Positions 1 through 8,713 of a DNA stretch of 64,000 bases are shown piece after piece. The position numbers were made by a program, and so were the translations under genes. The notes under the pieces were generated by a model. That model ran no database searches. It was given only the letters and a program-made list of their open reading frames with translations, and was not told the origin of the DNA. The stretch covers positions 24,724 to 88,723 of the forward strand of contig NZ_QRGC01000028.1 in the NCBI RefSeq assembly GCF_003448965.1. The letters are read 5' to 3'. Within the stretch, counting starts at the first letter, position 1, and each line of letters opens with the position of its first letter. Source of the stretch: Oceanicella sp. SM1341 (lineage in GTDB: Bacteria > Pseudomonadota > Alphaproteobacteria > Rhodobacterales > Rhodobacteraceae).

Positions 1-24
1 GGCGGTGAGGATAGGGCTGGTCAT
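1..24 (-). CDS. 5' end of a leftward gene (8 codons in window)
   Basis: On the minus strand an ATG at 22-24 is preceded by GGAG six bases upstream and opens a frame (MTSPILTA) that leaves the window. An alternative in-frame ATG lies at 34-36. The spacing, the ribosome binding site and the divergent arrangement with fliK suggest a real gene start, probably another flagellar gene, since fliI, flhA and flgB/C are missing from the window. Eight residues cannot identify it. Confidence 0.4.
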
Positions 25-69
25 GCGCGGCTCCATGATCGGTGCAGGGGGCCAGTTTCGCGGGTTTCG

Positions 70-84
70 GTAAATGATTGGTAA
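70..84. promoter_or_regulatory. CtrA-like box in the divergent promoter upstream of fliK
   Basis: GTAA-N7-GTAA on the plus strand, which is TTAC-N7-TTAC on the minus strand. This is one mismatch per half-site from the CtrA consensus TTAA-N7-TTAA. It lies 46 bp from the leftward start at 24 and 85 bp from the fliK start. The spacing agrees with the four other flagellar promoter sites in this window. Function is inferred. Confidence 0.35.
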
Positions 85-168
85 GGCTTGGGCCGCATGC
101 TGTGCGGGCAGTTTCCAGCAACGAAGAGAGCGGTACCCTGGCATGAGCGGCAAGAGCGCGACCCCGGC

Positions 169-1947
169 ATGAGCGTGCCGGTATTCCCATCCGCCGGCCC
201 CGCCGGAGCGCCTGCCGGCACGACCCGCGGAGCCGGGCATGCCGGCAGCACGCAGGAGGGCGGAGAGGCCCGGCTCGCGGGAAGCGCCCGGGGGGAGGAG
301 GGCCTGCGCCGCGAAAGCCGCCGCGAGGCGGAGGGAAGCGGGGAGACCGGCGCCGCTGCCCGCCCCGCGCCCCGCCGCCCCGCCGCCGCGGAGGACGGGG
401 CGGAGCCTGCTCCTGCGCTCGCGCCCCCGCCGGCCGATCCGGCCAGGCCCCTGCCGGGCGGGGATTTCGCCGAATTCCTTTCCGCGGGCAACGCACCCGC
501 TCCGGCCCCGCCCGCTCCGGATCGGGCGGGCGCCGTGCTTCCGGTCGCGGCCGGTCAGGCCCGGAATGCCCTGCCCGCCGGCGGGGCGGAGGCGGATGTC
601 GCGGTGCCCGGCACCGGCAGGACACAGCCCCCGGCGGCGCGCGCCGACGGCGCCTTCGCCCTCTTCACCGCCCGGCAGGGCCGGGCCGACGCCGGGCATC
701 CCGTCTCCTCCGCGCGCCCGGCTCCGGTCACGGAGACCGCCGAGGCGCCGCTTCCCGCAGCCCCGCAGGTGCAGGCCCGGGCTCCCGCCGGCAGCACCCC
801 GGACCCGGCCCCGGCGCAAGCCCCGACACAGGCTCCGACGCAGGCCCCGACGCAGCCCCCGGCGCAGGCATCCGCCTCCGCGGCGCCCGGGCCCGCGGGC
901 GCTGGCCCCGGCCCGGCTCTCGCCTCGCCCGTCGCCGCCGCTGCCCCCGCGGGAGCGGAGGAGGCACCGCAGCCGCCGGCCCCGCCCCCCGCGGCCGGCG
1001 CACCGGCCCCGCAGCCCTCGGCACTGCCGGCACCGCCCGTCGTGCCGCCCGGGAGCGGGGTTTCCGCCGAACCTGCCGCGAACCCGGCGCCCGAGGCCGA
1101 AATCCTGCCCGGGCTGCGCGCACCGCAGGAAGCGGCCGGCCCGGACCATCCGCCCGCCCTCCCGGCGCGCAGGCCCCTGGCGCCGGGGGCGGTACCCGGC
1201 CTCGCCGCACCTCCCGCGCCCGAGACCGGGCCGGGTGGCGTGCCGGAGCCGGACCTGCCGCCCGAGGCCAGCCTGCGCGGCCTCCCGGCGGAGCGTGCGG
1301 GCCCCTCCGCTCCGCCCCCCGCCGCCACCGCGAGCCCGGCAGCGCCCCCGATGGGGCTCGCCGCGCCGGTGCAGGCCCTGCAGCCGCTGCCGAAGGCCGG
1401 TGGAGACACCGGGCGGGGCGGTGAACCGGCCGCCGATCCGCTGGGCGCGCCGGAGTTCGCCACCCTGCCGCCGCCGCGCATGGCCGGGTTCCTCACCGCC
1501 GCCGGCCCCGCCGTGCCCGCCTTCCCGCTGCCGGTCCGCCCGGCCGAACTCGTCGCCCAGATCGTCAGCGCGATCGATCGGCGCGACGCCGGCCGGCGGG
1601 TGGAGCTGCGGCTCGACCCGCCGGAGCTCGGCCGGGTCACCCTTCACATCGCCACCGATGACGGCAATGCCGTCGCGGTGGTGACGGTCGACCGGCCCGA
1701 GACACTCGACCTGCTGCGCCGCCATGCCGAGCTGCTGCAGCGCGAGCTCACCGATGCCGGATTCCGCGGCGCGCAGCTCTCCTTCGGGTCCTCCGGGCAG
1801 AGGTCCGAGCACCCGGGAGGCGGCGGTCAGCCGGCACGCTTCGATGCCTTCGCCGGCCCCGCGCCCGGCCTTGCCGCCACCGGCCCGGCCGGCGGCGCCC
1901 CGGCCGGGCCGCAGCGCCGCGACGGCCCGCTCGACATCCGCCTCTAG
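169..1947 (+). CDS. fliK: Flagellar hook-length control protein FliK
   Basis: FliK is the secreted molecular ruler that stops hook growth at the right length and switches export specificity. Most of the protein is a long Ala/Pro/Gly-rich disordered region, including a short QAPTQAPTQ repeat near codon 220. The C-terminal 130 residues carry the conserved Flg_hook domain, with LRLDPPELGRVTL followed by the helix RPETLDLLRRHAELLQ. The order of disordered ruler then C-terminal domain is that of the family. The start is uncertain: ATG at 169 is preferred, but in-frame ATG 97 and TTG 88 are possible. It lies 17 bp upstream of flgD, which matches the hook-assembly pairing of the two proteins. Confidence 0.85.
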   Translation: MSVPVFPSAGPAGAPAGTTRGAGHAGSTQEGGEARLAGSARGEEGLRRESRREAEGSGETGAAARPAPRRPAAAEDGAEPAPALAPPPADPARPLPGGDFAEFLSAGNAPAPAPPAPDRAGAVLPVAAGQARNALPAGGAEADVAVPGTGRTQPPAARADGAFALFTARQGRADAGHPVSSARPAPVTETAEAPLPAAPQVQARAPAGSTPDPAPAQAPTQAPTQAPTQPPAQASASAAPGPAGAGPGPALASPVAAAAPAGAEEAPQPPAPPPAAGAPAPQPSALPAPPVVPPGSGVSAEPAANPAPEAEILPGLRAPQEAAGPDHPPALPARRPLAPGAVPGLAAPPAPETGPGGVPEPDLPPEASLRGLPAERAGPSAPPPAATASPAAPPMGLAAPVQALQPLPKAGGDTGRGGEPAADPLGAPEFATLPPPRMAGFLTAAGPAVPAFPLPVRPAELVAQIVSAIDRRDAGRRVELRLDPPELGRVTLHIATDDGNAVAVVTVDRPETLDLLRRHAELLQRELTDAGFRGAQLSFGSSGQRSEHPGGGGQPARFDAFAGPAPGLAATGPAGGAPAGPQRRDGPLDIRL

Positions 1948-1964
1948 TCCGATGGAGCCAGACC

Positions 1965-2639
1965 ATGGAGATCAACAGCACCACCGCCGCGAGCGCCACC
2001 GCCGCGAGCAAGGCCGCCACACCGGCCGACAGCACGGGCACCCGCGGCCTCACCGCCGATTTCGAGACCTTCCTCACCCTGCTCACCACCCAGCTGCGCA
2101 ACCAGGACCCGCTCGAGCCGGTCGAATCGACCGAGTTCGTCGCCCAGCTCGCCTCCTTCTCGGCGGTCGAGCAGCAGGTGCAGGCCAACGAGAGCCTCAA
2201 GGCCATCGCCGAGCTGCTCTCCAACGGCTCGGCCGCCGGCCTGTCGGAATGGATCGGAACCGAGGTCCGCGCCTATGCCGCCGCCCCCTATGACGGCACG
2301 CCGCTCACCCTCTACGCCGACCCGGTGGAGGGGGCCGATCTCGCGGTCCTGGTGGTCAGCGACACGAGCGGGGCCGAGGTCGGCCGGGTAACGGTGAACC
2401 CCGCCGCCGAGCAGATCGTCTGGGACGGCGAGGGCACCACCGGCACCCTGCCCGAGGGCAGCTACAGCTTCACGGTGGAGAGCTACCGCGAGGGCACGCT
2501 CGTCGACCACCGCGCGGTGGAAGTGTTCTCCCCGGTGGTCGAGGTGCGGCGGGAGGAGGACAGCACCGTCCTCGTGCTCGCCGACGGCAGCCGGATCGAC
2601 AGCGAGGACATCACCACCCTGCGCGCCGCCGGCGGCTGA
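1965..2639 (+). CDS. flgD: Flagellar hook assembly scaffold FlgD
   Basis: FlgD caps the growing hook and helps FlgE subunits polymerise; it is later replaced by FlgK. The N-terminal conserved segment is clear at residues 30-75: DFETFLTLLTTQLRNQDPLE, then FVAQLASFSAVEQQ. The C-terminal half (about 90-210) has the beta-rich FlgD Ig/tudor-like composition with WDGEGTTGTLPEGSY. Length of 224 residues is normal. It is co-transcribed with fliK, and the hairpins in the next 150 bp separate it from the convergent leftward genes. Confidence 0.93.
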   Translation: MEINSTTAASATAASKAATPADSTGTRGLTADFETFLTLLTTQLRNQDPLEPVESTEFVAQLASFSAVEQQVQANESLKAIAELLSNGSAAGLSEWIGTEVRAYAAAPYDGTPLTLYADPVEGADLAVLVVSDTSGAEVGRVTVNPAAEQIVWDGEGTTGTLPEGSYSFTVESYREGTLVDHRAVEVFSPVVEVRREEDSTVLVLADGSRIDSEDITTLRAAGG

Positions 2640-2763
2640 TCCCCCGGGGCGCTTGCCCCGGGCCAACCCGGAGACGGGGCCGGCTCACGGCCGGCCAGGA
2701 TCGGGACGAAACAGGGGGCGGTGCGAAATGCGGCGGCGTCCGGAACGCGGAACGCATGGAAGA

Positions 2764-2783
2764 GGGGGCCGCCGGCCCCCTTT
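2764..2783 (+). terminator. Rho-independent terminator after flgD
   Basis: GGGGGCC, a 3-base loop and GGCCCCC form a 7-bp G+C stem followed by TTT. A second hairpin, CCCGGGGC-GCTT-GCCCCGGG, sits at 2643-2662 without a T tract. Both lie between convergent flgD and the fliL paralog. Confidence 0.6.
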
Positions 2784-2824
2784 CTGCTGCGTGCCCCTGC
2801 CGCCGCTCTTCGCGCCCGGGGGGA

Positions 2825-3349
2825 TCACATATCCTGGCGCAGGATGTCGGTGACCAGCACGTCGTTCACCCCCGGCCCGATGATGTTGCGGGCCACCTTG
2901 CGCAGGCTGATGCGCAGGTCGGAGAGGGTGCGCGGGTCGGTGAAGACGCCGGAGAACCCGCCGCTGCGCTCATGCTCGAAGAGCACGCGCAGGAAGGCGT
3001 CGCGCAGCTTGGGCTCGCGGGTGGCGATCTGGGTGTCGAGCCCGGGCTCGGTCTCCAGCGAGATCGACATCACGATCAGCGCGCGCACCCTGGTCTCGCC
3101 CATCACCGGGATGATGAACTGCTTGTCGAGCTTGTTGTATTCCCAGCCGTCCTCCGGCGCGGGGGCGGGGGCGGGCTCCAGCGGGTCGCCCTCCGGGGCG
3201 GCATGCGGCTCCTCCTCGCCATGGCCGGCTCCGGTCATCGCGAGATTGGCCTGCTCACCCTCCTCCGAGGGGGCGCGCAGCATCTGCCCGGCGAAGAGCC
3301 CGCCGCCGAGGCCGAGCAGCACCAGGATCACGGGCAGGAGCTTTTTCAT
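2825..3349 (-). CDS. fliL: FliL-family flagellar basal-body protein (paralog)
   Basis: A FliL-like inner-membrane protein of 174 residues; FliL proteins surround the stator and support motor torque. One N-terminal membrane helix (residues 4-22), an acidic Pro-rich linker (about 30-65) and a C-terminal periplasmic domain (70-174) ending LRISLRKVARNIIGPGVNDVLVTDI follow the family plan. GAGGAG lies 7 bases before the ATG and overlaps the flgH stop. It is last in the motA-flgFGAH operon. A second fliL is present at 11203-11730, so this is a paralog, perhaps specific to the L/P-ring end of the operon. The family call is good; a role distinct from the other FliL is unknown. Confidence 0.75.
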   Translation of the reverse strand: MKKLLPVILVLLGLGGGLFAGQMLRAPSEEGEQANLAMTGAGHGEEEPHAAPEGDPLEPAPAPAPEDGWEYNKLDKQFIIPVMGETRVRALIVMSISLETEPGLDTQIATREPKLRDAFLRVLFEHERSGGFSGVFTDPRTLSDLRISLRKVARNIIGPGVNDVLVTDILRQDM

Positions 3350-3361
3350 CGGTCCATCTCC

Positions 3362-4105
3362 TCAGAACGGCAGGATGATGTCGGCCACCTGCTGGCCGTA
3401 GCGCGGTTGCTGTACGTCGGTGATCTGGCCGCGGCCCCCGTAGAGGATGCGGGCGTCGGCGATCTTGTCATAGGTGATCTCGTTCTTGCGGGTGATGTCC
3501 TCGGGGCGGATGACGCCGGCCACCTGCAGGTCGCGCAGCTCGTAATTCACCCGGATCTCCTGGGTGCCGGCAATCACCATGTGCCCGTTGGGCAGCATGT
3601 CGGTGACCGTGGCGGCGATGCGCAGGGTGATCTCCTCCTCGCGGTCGACGGTGCCGGCCCCGGAGGAACCCGAGCTCGAGGCGACGCTTGCCGCCGGCTC
3701 CAGCGTGCCGGCCCCGGGCAGGATCGTGTCGGCCACCGAAGGCAGGCCGAGCAGGGCGGCGATGCTGAGATTCTCGTTGCCGGTGCGGTCGCGGGTGGTC
3801 TCGTTGGAGATCGAGGCGCTCTCGTCGATCTCGATCACCACGGTGACGATGTCGCCCAGGGTCTGGGCGCGGCGGTCGCCGAAGAGCGAGGTCGGCCCGT
3901 TGCGCCACAGCGAGCCCGCGGCATAGCTCTCCGGTGGCGGCGGCAGGCGCGGGGTGGCCAGCGCGATGCGCTCCGGTGCGATGGGGGCCATCACCGGCAT
4001 CGGCCGGCCGGGCGGGGTCATCTCCGGCGGCTTGCCGACATTCTCGAGCCGCGAGCAGCCCGTGGCGGCCAGCGCGAGCCCCAGCAGGACAAGGGCGCGC
4101 CTCAT
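3362..4105 (-). CDS. flgH: Flagellar L-ring lipoprotein FlgH
   Basis: FlgH forms the outer-membrane L-ring bushing around the rod. The lipoprotein signal ends in a lipobox ATGC with Cys17. The body has typical FlgH features: SLWRNGPTSLFGDRRAQTLGDIVTV near residues 65-90, an Ala/Ser-rich middle, and the end segment ILYGGRGQITDVQQPRYGQQ. Length of 247 residues is normal. It overlaps flgA by 4 bp (ATGA), so the two are translationally coupled. Confidence 0.95.
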   Translation of the reverse strand: MRRALVLLGLALAATGCSRLENVGKPPEMTPPGRPMPVMAPIAPERIALATPRLPPPPESYAAGSLWRNGPTSLFGDRRAQTLGDIVTVVIEIDESASISNETTRDRTGNENLSIAALLGLPSVADTILPGAGTLEPAASVASSSGSSGAGTVDREEEITLRIAATVTDMLPNGHMVIAGTQEIRVNYELRDLQVAGVIRPEDITRKNEITYDKIADARILYGGRGQITDVQQPRYGQQVADIILPF

Positions 4106-4536
4106 TGCCCGACCTCCACGCTGCCGTCGGGTGCGACCCGGCCCTCGACGATCTGGCGCGAGGACAGGTTCATCACCCGTATCGTCTCGCCCTCCCCGGC
4201 GCGGTCCAGGGCGCGGCCCTCGGTGGTGATGAACAGCGGCCCGTGGCGAAAGCTGAGCGTGACGGTGGCATTGCGCTCCACCAGCGCCGGGGGGCCGACC
4301 TGGGTCTCGTAGATCGGCCGGCCGGGGTAGAGGGCGGCGCGGGTCTCCTGGCCGATCGCCTCATCGGCGGAGGAAAGCGCCCCGGGGGTGCCGCCGGGCA
4401 GCAGCGTGACATCGTCGGCCGTGAGCACGGTCGAGGGGCGCACCGCGCGGGTGGCGACCAGCGTGTTGTCCCCGGCGAGGGCGGCAGCCGGCACGAGGAG
4501 CGCGAGCAGCAGGGCGGGAAGGGCGCCTGGCATCAT
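4102..4536 (-). CDS. flgA: Flagellar P-ring assembly chaperone FlgA
   Basis: FlgA is a periplasmic chaperone needed to assemble FlgI into the P-ring. The protein is short (144 residues) with a signal peptide at 1-21 ending AALA, then a SAF/ChapFlgA domain. ATRAVRPSTVLTADDVTLLPG resembles the SAF core, and MNLSSRQIVEGRVAPDGSVEV is the classic C-terminus. It follows flgG by 2 bp and overlaps flgH. Many FlgA proteins are longer; the single SAF-plus-tail form is common in Rhodobacterales. The ATG is doubled (ATGATG), so the start may be one codon later. Confidence 0.88.
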   Translation of the reverse strand: MMPGALPALLLALLVPAAALAGDNTLVATRAVRPSTVLTADDVTLLPGGTPGALSSADEAIGQETRAALYPGRPIYETQVGPPALVERNATVTLSFRHGPLFITTEGRALDRAGEGETIRVMNLSSRQIVEGRVAPDGSVEVGQ

Positions 4537-4538
4537 GG

Positions 4539-5324
4539 TTACCTGAGCTGGGTGGTGGCGCCGAGCATCTGGTCGGCGGCGGTGATGACCTTGGCGTTGA
4601 GCTCGTAGCCGCGCTGCGCCTCGATCAGCTCGGTGATCTCGCGCACGGCGTCGACCGAGCTCTCCTCGAGGTAGCCCTGGCGGAAGGTGCCGCGACCGTC
4701 GACCCCGGGGTCGCCCGCCACCGGCTGGCCGGAGGCGGCGGTTTCCTTGTAGAGGTTGCCGCCGAGCGCCTCGAGCCCTTTCTGGTTCACGAAGGTCACC
4801 AGGGTGAACTGGCCCAGGAGCTGGTCGTCCACCTGGTCGTTGAAACTGGCATAGACCTCGCCCGCGGCATTGACGGTCACGCCGGTCGCGTCCTCGGGGA
4901 TGGTGATCTCGGGAACGACGGAGAAGCCGTCGGAGGTGACGATCAGCCCGTCGGCATTGCGCTTGAGCGCGCCGTCGCGGGTGTAGGAGGAGGAGCCGTC
5001 GGGCATCAGGATCTCGAAATAGCCGTTGCCCTCGATGGCGACGTCGAGCTCGCCCCCGGTCTGCATCAGCGCGCCCTGGGCGACGTTCATCGACACGGCG
5101 GCGGTGCGCACGCCCAGGCCGAGCTGCACGCCCGCCGGCAGCAGCACCCCGGTGGTCGAGTTCACCGTGCCGGCGCGCTGGACCTGCTGGTACTGCAGGT
5201 CGGCGAACTCGGCCCGGCGGGTGTTGTAGGCGGTGGTCGACATGTTGGCGAGGTTGTTGGAGATCACCTCGACCCGCATCTGCTGGGCCTGCATGCCGGT
5301 GGCGGCGATGTTGAGCGCGCGCAT
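4539..5324 (-). CDS. flgG: Flagellar distal rod protein FlgG
   Basis: FlgG forms the distal rod. The start at 5324 gives MRALNIAATGMQAQQ, the usual FlgG N-terminus, with GAAAGGAA upstream; a longer open frame reaches 5390 but is not conserved-looking. The N-terminal rod motif has ISNNLANMSTTAYNTRRAEF (about 20-40), the middle has the Fla_bb D1 domain, and the C-terminus ends with EAQRGYELNAKVITAADQML. The length of 261 residues is standard. It is preceded by flgF and followed directly by flgA. Confidence 0.96.
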   Translation of the reverse strand: MRALNIAATGMQAQQMRVEVISNNLANMSTTAYNTRRAEFADLQYQQVQRAGTVNSTTGVLLPAGVQLGLGVRTAAVSMNVAQGALMQTGGELDVAIEGNGYFEILMPDGSSSYTRDGALKRNADGLIVTSDGFSVVPEITIPEDATGVTVNAAGEVYASFNDQVDDQLLGQFTLVTFVNQKGLEALGGNLYKETAASGQPVAGDPGVDGRGTFRQGYLEESSVDAVREITELIEAQRGYELNAKVITAADQMLGATTQLR

Positions 5325-5343
5325 GGGAGTGTTCCTTTCGTGG

Positions 5344-6066
5344 TCAGACCTGCTGGCCCAGGGTTCGGACGAGGTTGCGGATCCGGTCATCCTCGCGGTC
5401 GGCGAAACCGGCGCCGAGTTCGTAGGCGCGCTGCACCTCGATCATCCGGGTCATCTCGACCACCGGGTCGACGTTGGACTGCTCGAGCCGGCCCTGCAGG
5501 ATGCGGCTGGTCGCGGAGGGCAGGAGCACATCGTCGGTGGCGAAGAGGCCGGAGGCCTCGCGCAGCAGCGTGCCGGGGTCCTCGACCTCGACGAGGCCGA
5601 GTTCGCCGATGGTCTGGCCGTCGGCATCGATCGTGCCGTCGGCGGCCACCGCGATGGCGGCGGCATCGGGGGGCAGGAAGATCGGGGCGCCGCCGGCGTC
5701 GAGCACCCGGTTGCCGTCGAAGGTGACCAGCTCGCCGTCGAGGCTGCGCGCGAAGGCGCCGTCCCGGGTCAGGCGCGGGCCCTCGGGGGTGTCGATCATG
5801 AAGAAGCCGGGGCCGTCGATGGCGAAGTCGAACGTGCCGCCGGTGGTGGCGAGCGGCCCGGGCGAGAAATCGGTCAGGCGCACCCGTGCCGCGGTCATCG
5901 CCATCGTGTCGGGCTGGCCGGGGATCGGGGCGTACATCTCGGCGAAGAGCACGCCTTCGCGGCGGAACCCGTTGGTCGACATGTTGGCGATGTTGTTGGC
6001 GATGATGGTCATCGCCCTCTGCAGGCCGCTCTGGCGGCTCAGCGTGACGTAACTGGGGTTGTCCAT
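5344..6066 (-). CDS. flgF: Flagellar proximal rod protein FlgF
   Basis: FlgF is the proximal rod component. The start at 6066 (MDNPSYVTLSRQSGLQ) has GGAAGGAG upstream; the open frame continues further but only as non-coding. The rod motif IANNIANMSTNGFRREG is at about residues 25-41, and the C-terminal helix EMTRMIEVQRAYELGAGF is typical. The length is 240 residues. It lies 16 bp downstream of the large periplasmic protein and 19 bp upstream of flgG. Confidence 0.95.
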   Translation of the reverse strand: MDNPSYVTLSRQSGLQRAMTIIANNIANMSTNGFRREGVLFAEMYAPIPGQPDTMAMTAARVRLTDFSPGPLATTGGTFDFAIDGPGFFMIDTPEGPRLTRDGAFARSLDGELVTFDGNRVLDAGGAPIFLPPDAAAIAVAADGTIDADGQTIGELGLVEVEDPGTLLREASGLFATDDVLLPSATSRILQGRLEQSNVDPVVEMTRMIEVQRAYELGAGFADREDDRIRNLVRTLGQQV

Positions 6067-6082
6067 GTCCGGCTCCTTCCGG

Positions 6083-8713
6083 TCAGCCGCCCGGCGCCGG
6101 GGCGGGCGGCGGGAGATCGAGGGTCTCGGCGATGAGGGCGCGGGCGCTGCGGGCCAGTTCCATGGTCTGCCGGGCGCCCGAGAGGCTGATCTCGGCCTCC
6201 GGCACCGGCGTCTCGAGGAAGGCGGCGAGGCCGGCGGCATCCTCCGTCTCCGCGAGGCCGGCGGCATCGGGGCCGAGCCCGGCCATGTAGGCGGCCATCA
6301 CCCGGGCGACCGGGTCCGGCGCCTGCAGGGCGGCGGGCCAGTCCCCGGCGGCGAAGGCGAGGGTCGCGGCCTGCTGCGGATCGTCCAGCCCGGCGATGGC
6401 GGCGCGCGCGCCGGCGTAATCCTGCTCGCGGGCGAAGGCGGCGACGCGCAGCCGGGCCACGTCCGGCCCGGCCATGCCCTCGAGAAGGTCGAGCACCGGG
6501 CCCGGCTCGCCCAGCATGTCATGCGCCCGCGCCGCGGCGAGCCGGGCCTCGGGCGCACCGCGCGCCAGGGTGGGGGCGAGGATGTCGAGCGCCGCGTTGG
6601 GCAGGCCGATGCGGGTGAGCTCGCCCGCCACGATCAGCCGCGCAGGATCGGCCTCCGTGCCCTCCGTGAGCAGGCCGCGATGGGCGAGCACGGCGGTGGC
6701 ATAGCTCGCCGGATCCTCCTGCGGCGCGCTGGCCCGGGCCAGCACCCGGGCGGCGGCCTCGTGCAGCTCCGGGCCGCGCTCCGGCGCCTCGGCCAGGTCG
6801 TCGGCGATCAGGCGCAGCGCGCGGTCGAGCTCGCCCCCCGCGGCCCTGGCCTCGATCTCCGCCGCCTCCAGCCGGCGGCCCTGCTCGGTGCGGCGGGCCT
6901 GGCGGGCGCGGTCGGCGAGGTCGGAGGCCATCGCGCCGGGCGGCGGCAGGCCGCGCTGCAGCCGGCTCTCGGTGAGCGCGATCATCGCCGCCGGGGCATT
7001 GGGCCGGTTGCCGTCGATGAGCTGGCGGTAGATCGCCTCGGCCGCTTCCGGCGCGCCCTGGGCCTCGAGCAGCTTCGCGCGGGCGTACTGGTAGGCGTCC
7101 CCCGGCTCCCCGGGATGGACGGCGGTAAGCGACAGGATCAGCCCGGCATCGGCCTCGCGCCCGAGATCGAGCAGCCCGAGCGCCATGCGCGGCCCGAGCA
7201 GCCGGCGCGGCACCGCGGGAAACTCGGAGAAACTGTCGCGCAGGGCGGCACTGTCGGGGGCCGGGATGCCGGGGGCCACGGCGCCGGTCTCCGGGTCGAT
7301 GCCCGCGAGCAGGCCCCAGAACCCGGCCCGCCCCGGGCAGCCCGCCTGGCGGGACAGCGGCCCGTCGGGCGCCGGCAGGCCGCCTTCGACCACCCGCGCG
7401 AGATCGCGCAGCAGCGGGCTGCGCGGCACCTCGGTGCCCATGTTGTCGAGCAGGTCCTGCGCCTCCAGGCCGAAGCCGTAGTGGATGTAGAGCCGCACGA
7501 GACGGCTCACCGCCTCCGGGTCGGGCCGGTCGAACTCGCCGATCAGACCGGCGCGGGCCGTGGCGATCTGGGCGGCCACCGGCTCGCCCCCCGCCCAGGC
7601 GGCGAGGTCGAGCGCCTCGTCGGGCAGGCAATGGGCCGGCGGCGGCAGGTCCGGGTCGGTGTCGGCCGCCCGGTCCCGCTCGCGTGCGGTGGTGACGGAG
7701 AGCTGCGACGCACCGGGGGGCGGCGGGGGCCCGGCCGTCTCGGTGCTCTCGCCCTCCTGCTGCCCCTCCTCCCCGGCGGTCTCTTCGCCGGGTGCCGCGG
7801 CCGTGTCGTCGGAGCCGGTGTCGGCCGCCTCGGGGGCGGGGCCCTCGCCGGCCTCGGGGCTGCGGAATTCCACCAGCCCCTGCTCGGCGGCGCGGGCGAG
7901 CTTTTCCATCAGCCGCGCACGCGCCGCCTCGATGGCGGCGAGATCGTCGGCGGCAAGCGGCGGCCCGGTCTGCGGGCGGGGCATCGGCGTGGCGGCCGGC
8001 ACGTCGGGAGCGGCGCCGATGCGCGGCGGGCCGGCGGGCCCGTCCTGCGTTCCCGGCTCCGGCGGGATCTCCCCGGCGGCAAGGCCGGTGCGCAGCGGGT
8101 CGGCCCCGGCGCCCTCCTGGCCGGAGGCGGCCTCCTCGCCGGAGGGGTCCTCGTCCCCGTCCGGCAGGGGCGCGCCCCGGGGCGTCCCGCCGCCGACACC
8201 GGTGCCCGGCGCCCGGGCGGTGACCGTGCCGGTCACCGAACCCTCCGGCGCCGCGGGGGCGGTGGCCTCCTCCTTCGGAGCGGTGCGGTCCCGCACGTCG
8301 ATGATCAGCTTGCGGGGGCCGAGCGCGAAGCTCTCCGCCGTGCAGTCACAGGCCAGGGTGAGCAGCAGGATCGTGCCCGTCACCTCGTTGCGGACCTGGG
8401 CCGAGAGCACGCGGCTCGCCCGGCGGTCGGGGAAGATGGCGCGGGTGTCGAAGTCGAGCGCGATGCCGGGGAAGCGCACGGTGACCGTGCGCCCGTCCTG
8501 CCCGGTCGACCAGGAGGTGCCCGGCGGCAGGTCGAGCACGAGGCGCGACATGCGGCTCTGGTCGCCGGCGCGCAGCAGGAGCGGGGCCTGGGCCAGGGCC
8601 GGCAGGGCGAGGGCGCAGGCGAGCAGCAGCGCGGGCAAAAGGCGCAGCGGCGCGGGCCACATGCGCAGCCGCGCGGACCGGCCGCCTGCGGGATGGCGGA
8701 GGCCCGGGCTCAT
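6083..8713 (-). CDS. Large periplasmic repeat protein of the motA-flgF operon, MotC-like candidate
   Basis: An 876-residue protein with an N-terminal signal peptide (hydrophobic 22-40, cleavage after LPALAQA). Residues 45-150 look like an AMIN-type beta domain, with LVLDLPPG and TLACDCTAES. An acidic Pro/Gly-rich low-complexity stretch covers about 155-350. The rest (about 370-860) is helical with repeated Ala/Leu/Arg blocks like TPR or SEL-type repeats. The start overlaps the motA stop as ATGA, so the two are coupled; a second Met lies at 8662. A MotE-like protein lies upstream, and in rhizobia MotE is the chaperone of the periplasmic motility protein MotC. I infer a stator-associated role by context only. 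No sequence motif proves it. Confidence 0.55.
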   Translation of the reverse strand: MSPGLRHPAGGRSARLRMWPAPLRLLPALLLACALALPALAQAPLLLRAGDQSRMSRLVLDLPPGTSWSTGQDGRTVTVRFPGIALDFDTRAIFPDRRASRVLSAQVRNEVTGTILLLTLACDCTAESFALGPRKLIIDVRDRTAPKEEATAPAAPEGSVTGTVTARAPGTGVGGGTPRGAPLPDGDEDPSGEEAASGQEGAGADPLRTGLAAGEIPPEPGTQDGPAGPPRIGAAPDVPAATPMPRPQTGPPLAADDLAAIEAARARLMEKLARAAEQGLVEFRSPEAGEGPAPEAADTGSDDTAAAPGEETAGEEGQQEGESTETAGPPPPPGASQLSVTTARERDRAADTDPDLPPPAHCLPDEALDLAAWAGGEPVAAQIATARAGLIGEFDRPDPEAVSRLVRLYIHYGFGLEAQDLLDNMGTEVPRSPLLRDLARVVEGGLPAPDGPLSRQAGCPGRAGFWGLLAGIDPETGAVAPGIPAPDSAALRDSFSEFPAVPRRLLGPRMALGLLDLGREADAGLILSLTAVHPGEPGDAYQYARAKLLEAQGAPEAAEAIYRQLIDGNRPNAPAAMIALTESRLQRGLPPPGAMASDLADRARQARRTEQGRRLEAAEIEARAAGGELDRALRLIADDLAEAPERGPELHEAAARVLARASAPQEDPASYATAVLAHRGLLTEGTEADPARLIVAGELTRIGLPNAALDILAPTLARGAPEARLAAARAHDMLGEPGPVLDLLEGMAGPDVARLRVAAFAREQDYAGARAAIAGLDDPQQAATLAFAAGDWPAALQAPDPVARVMAAYMAGLGPDAAGLAETEDAAGLAAFLETPVPEAEISLSGARQTMELARSARALIAETLDLPPPAPAPGG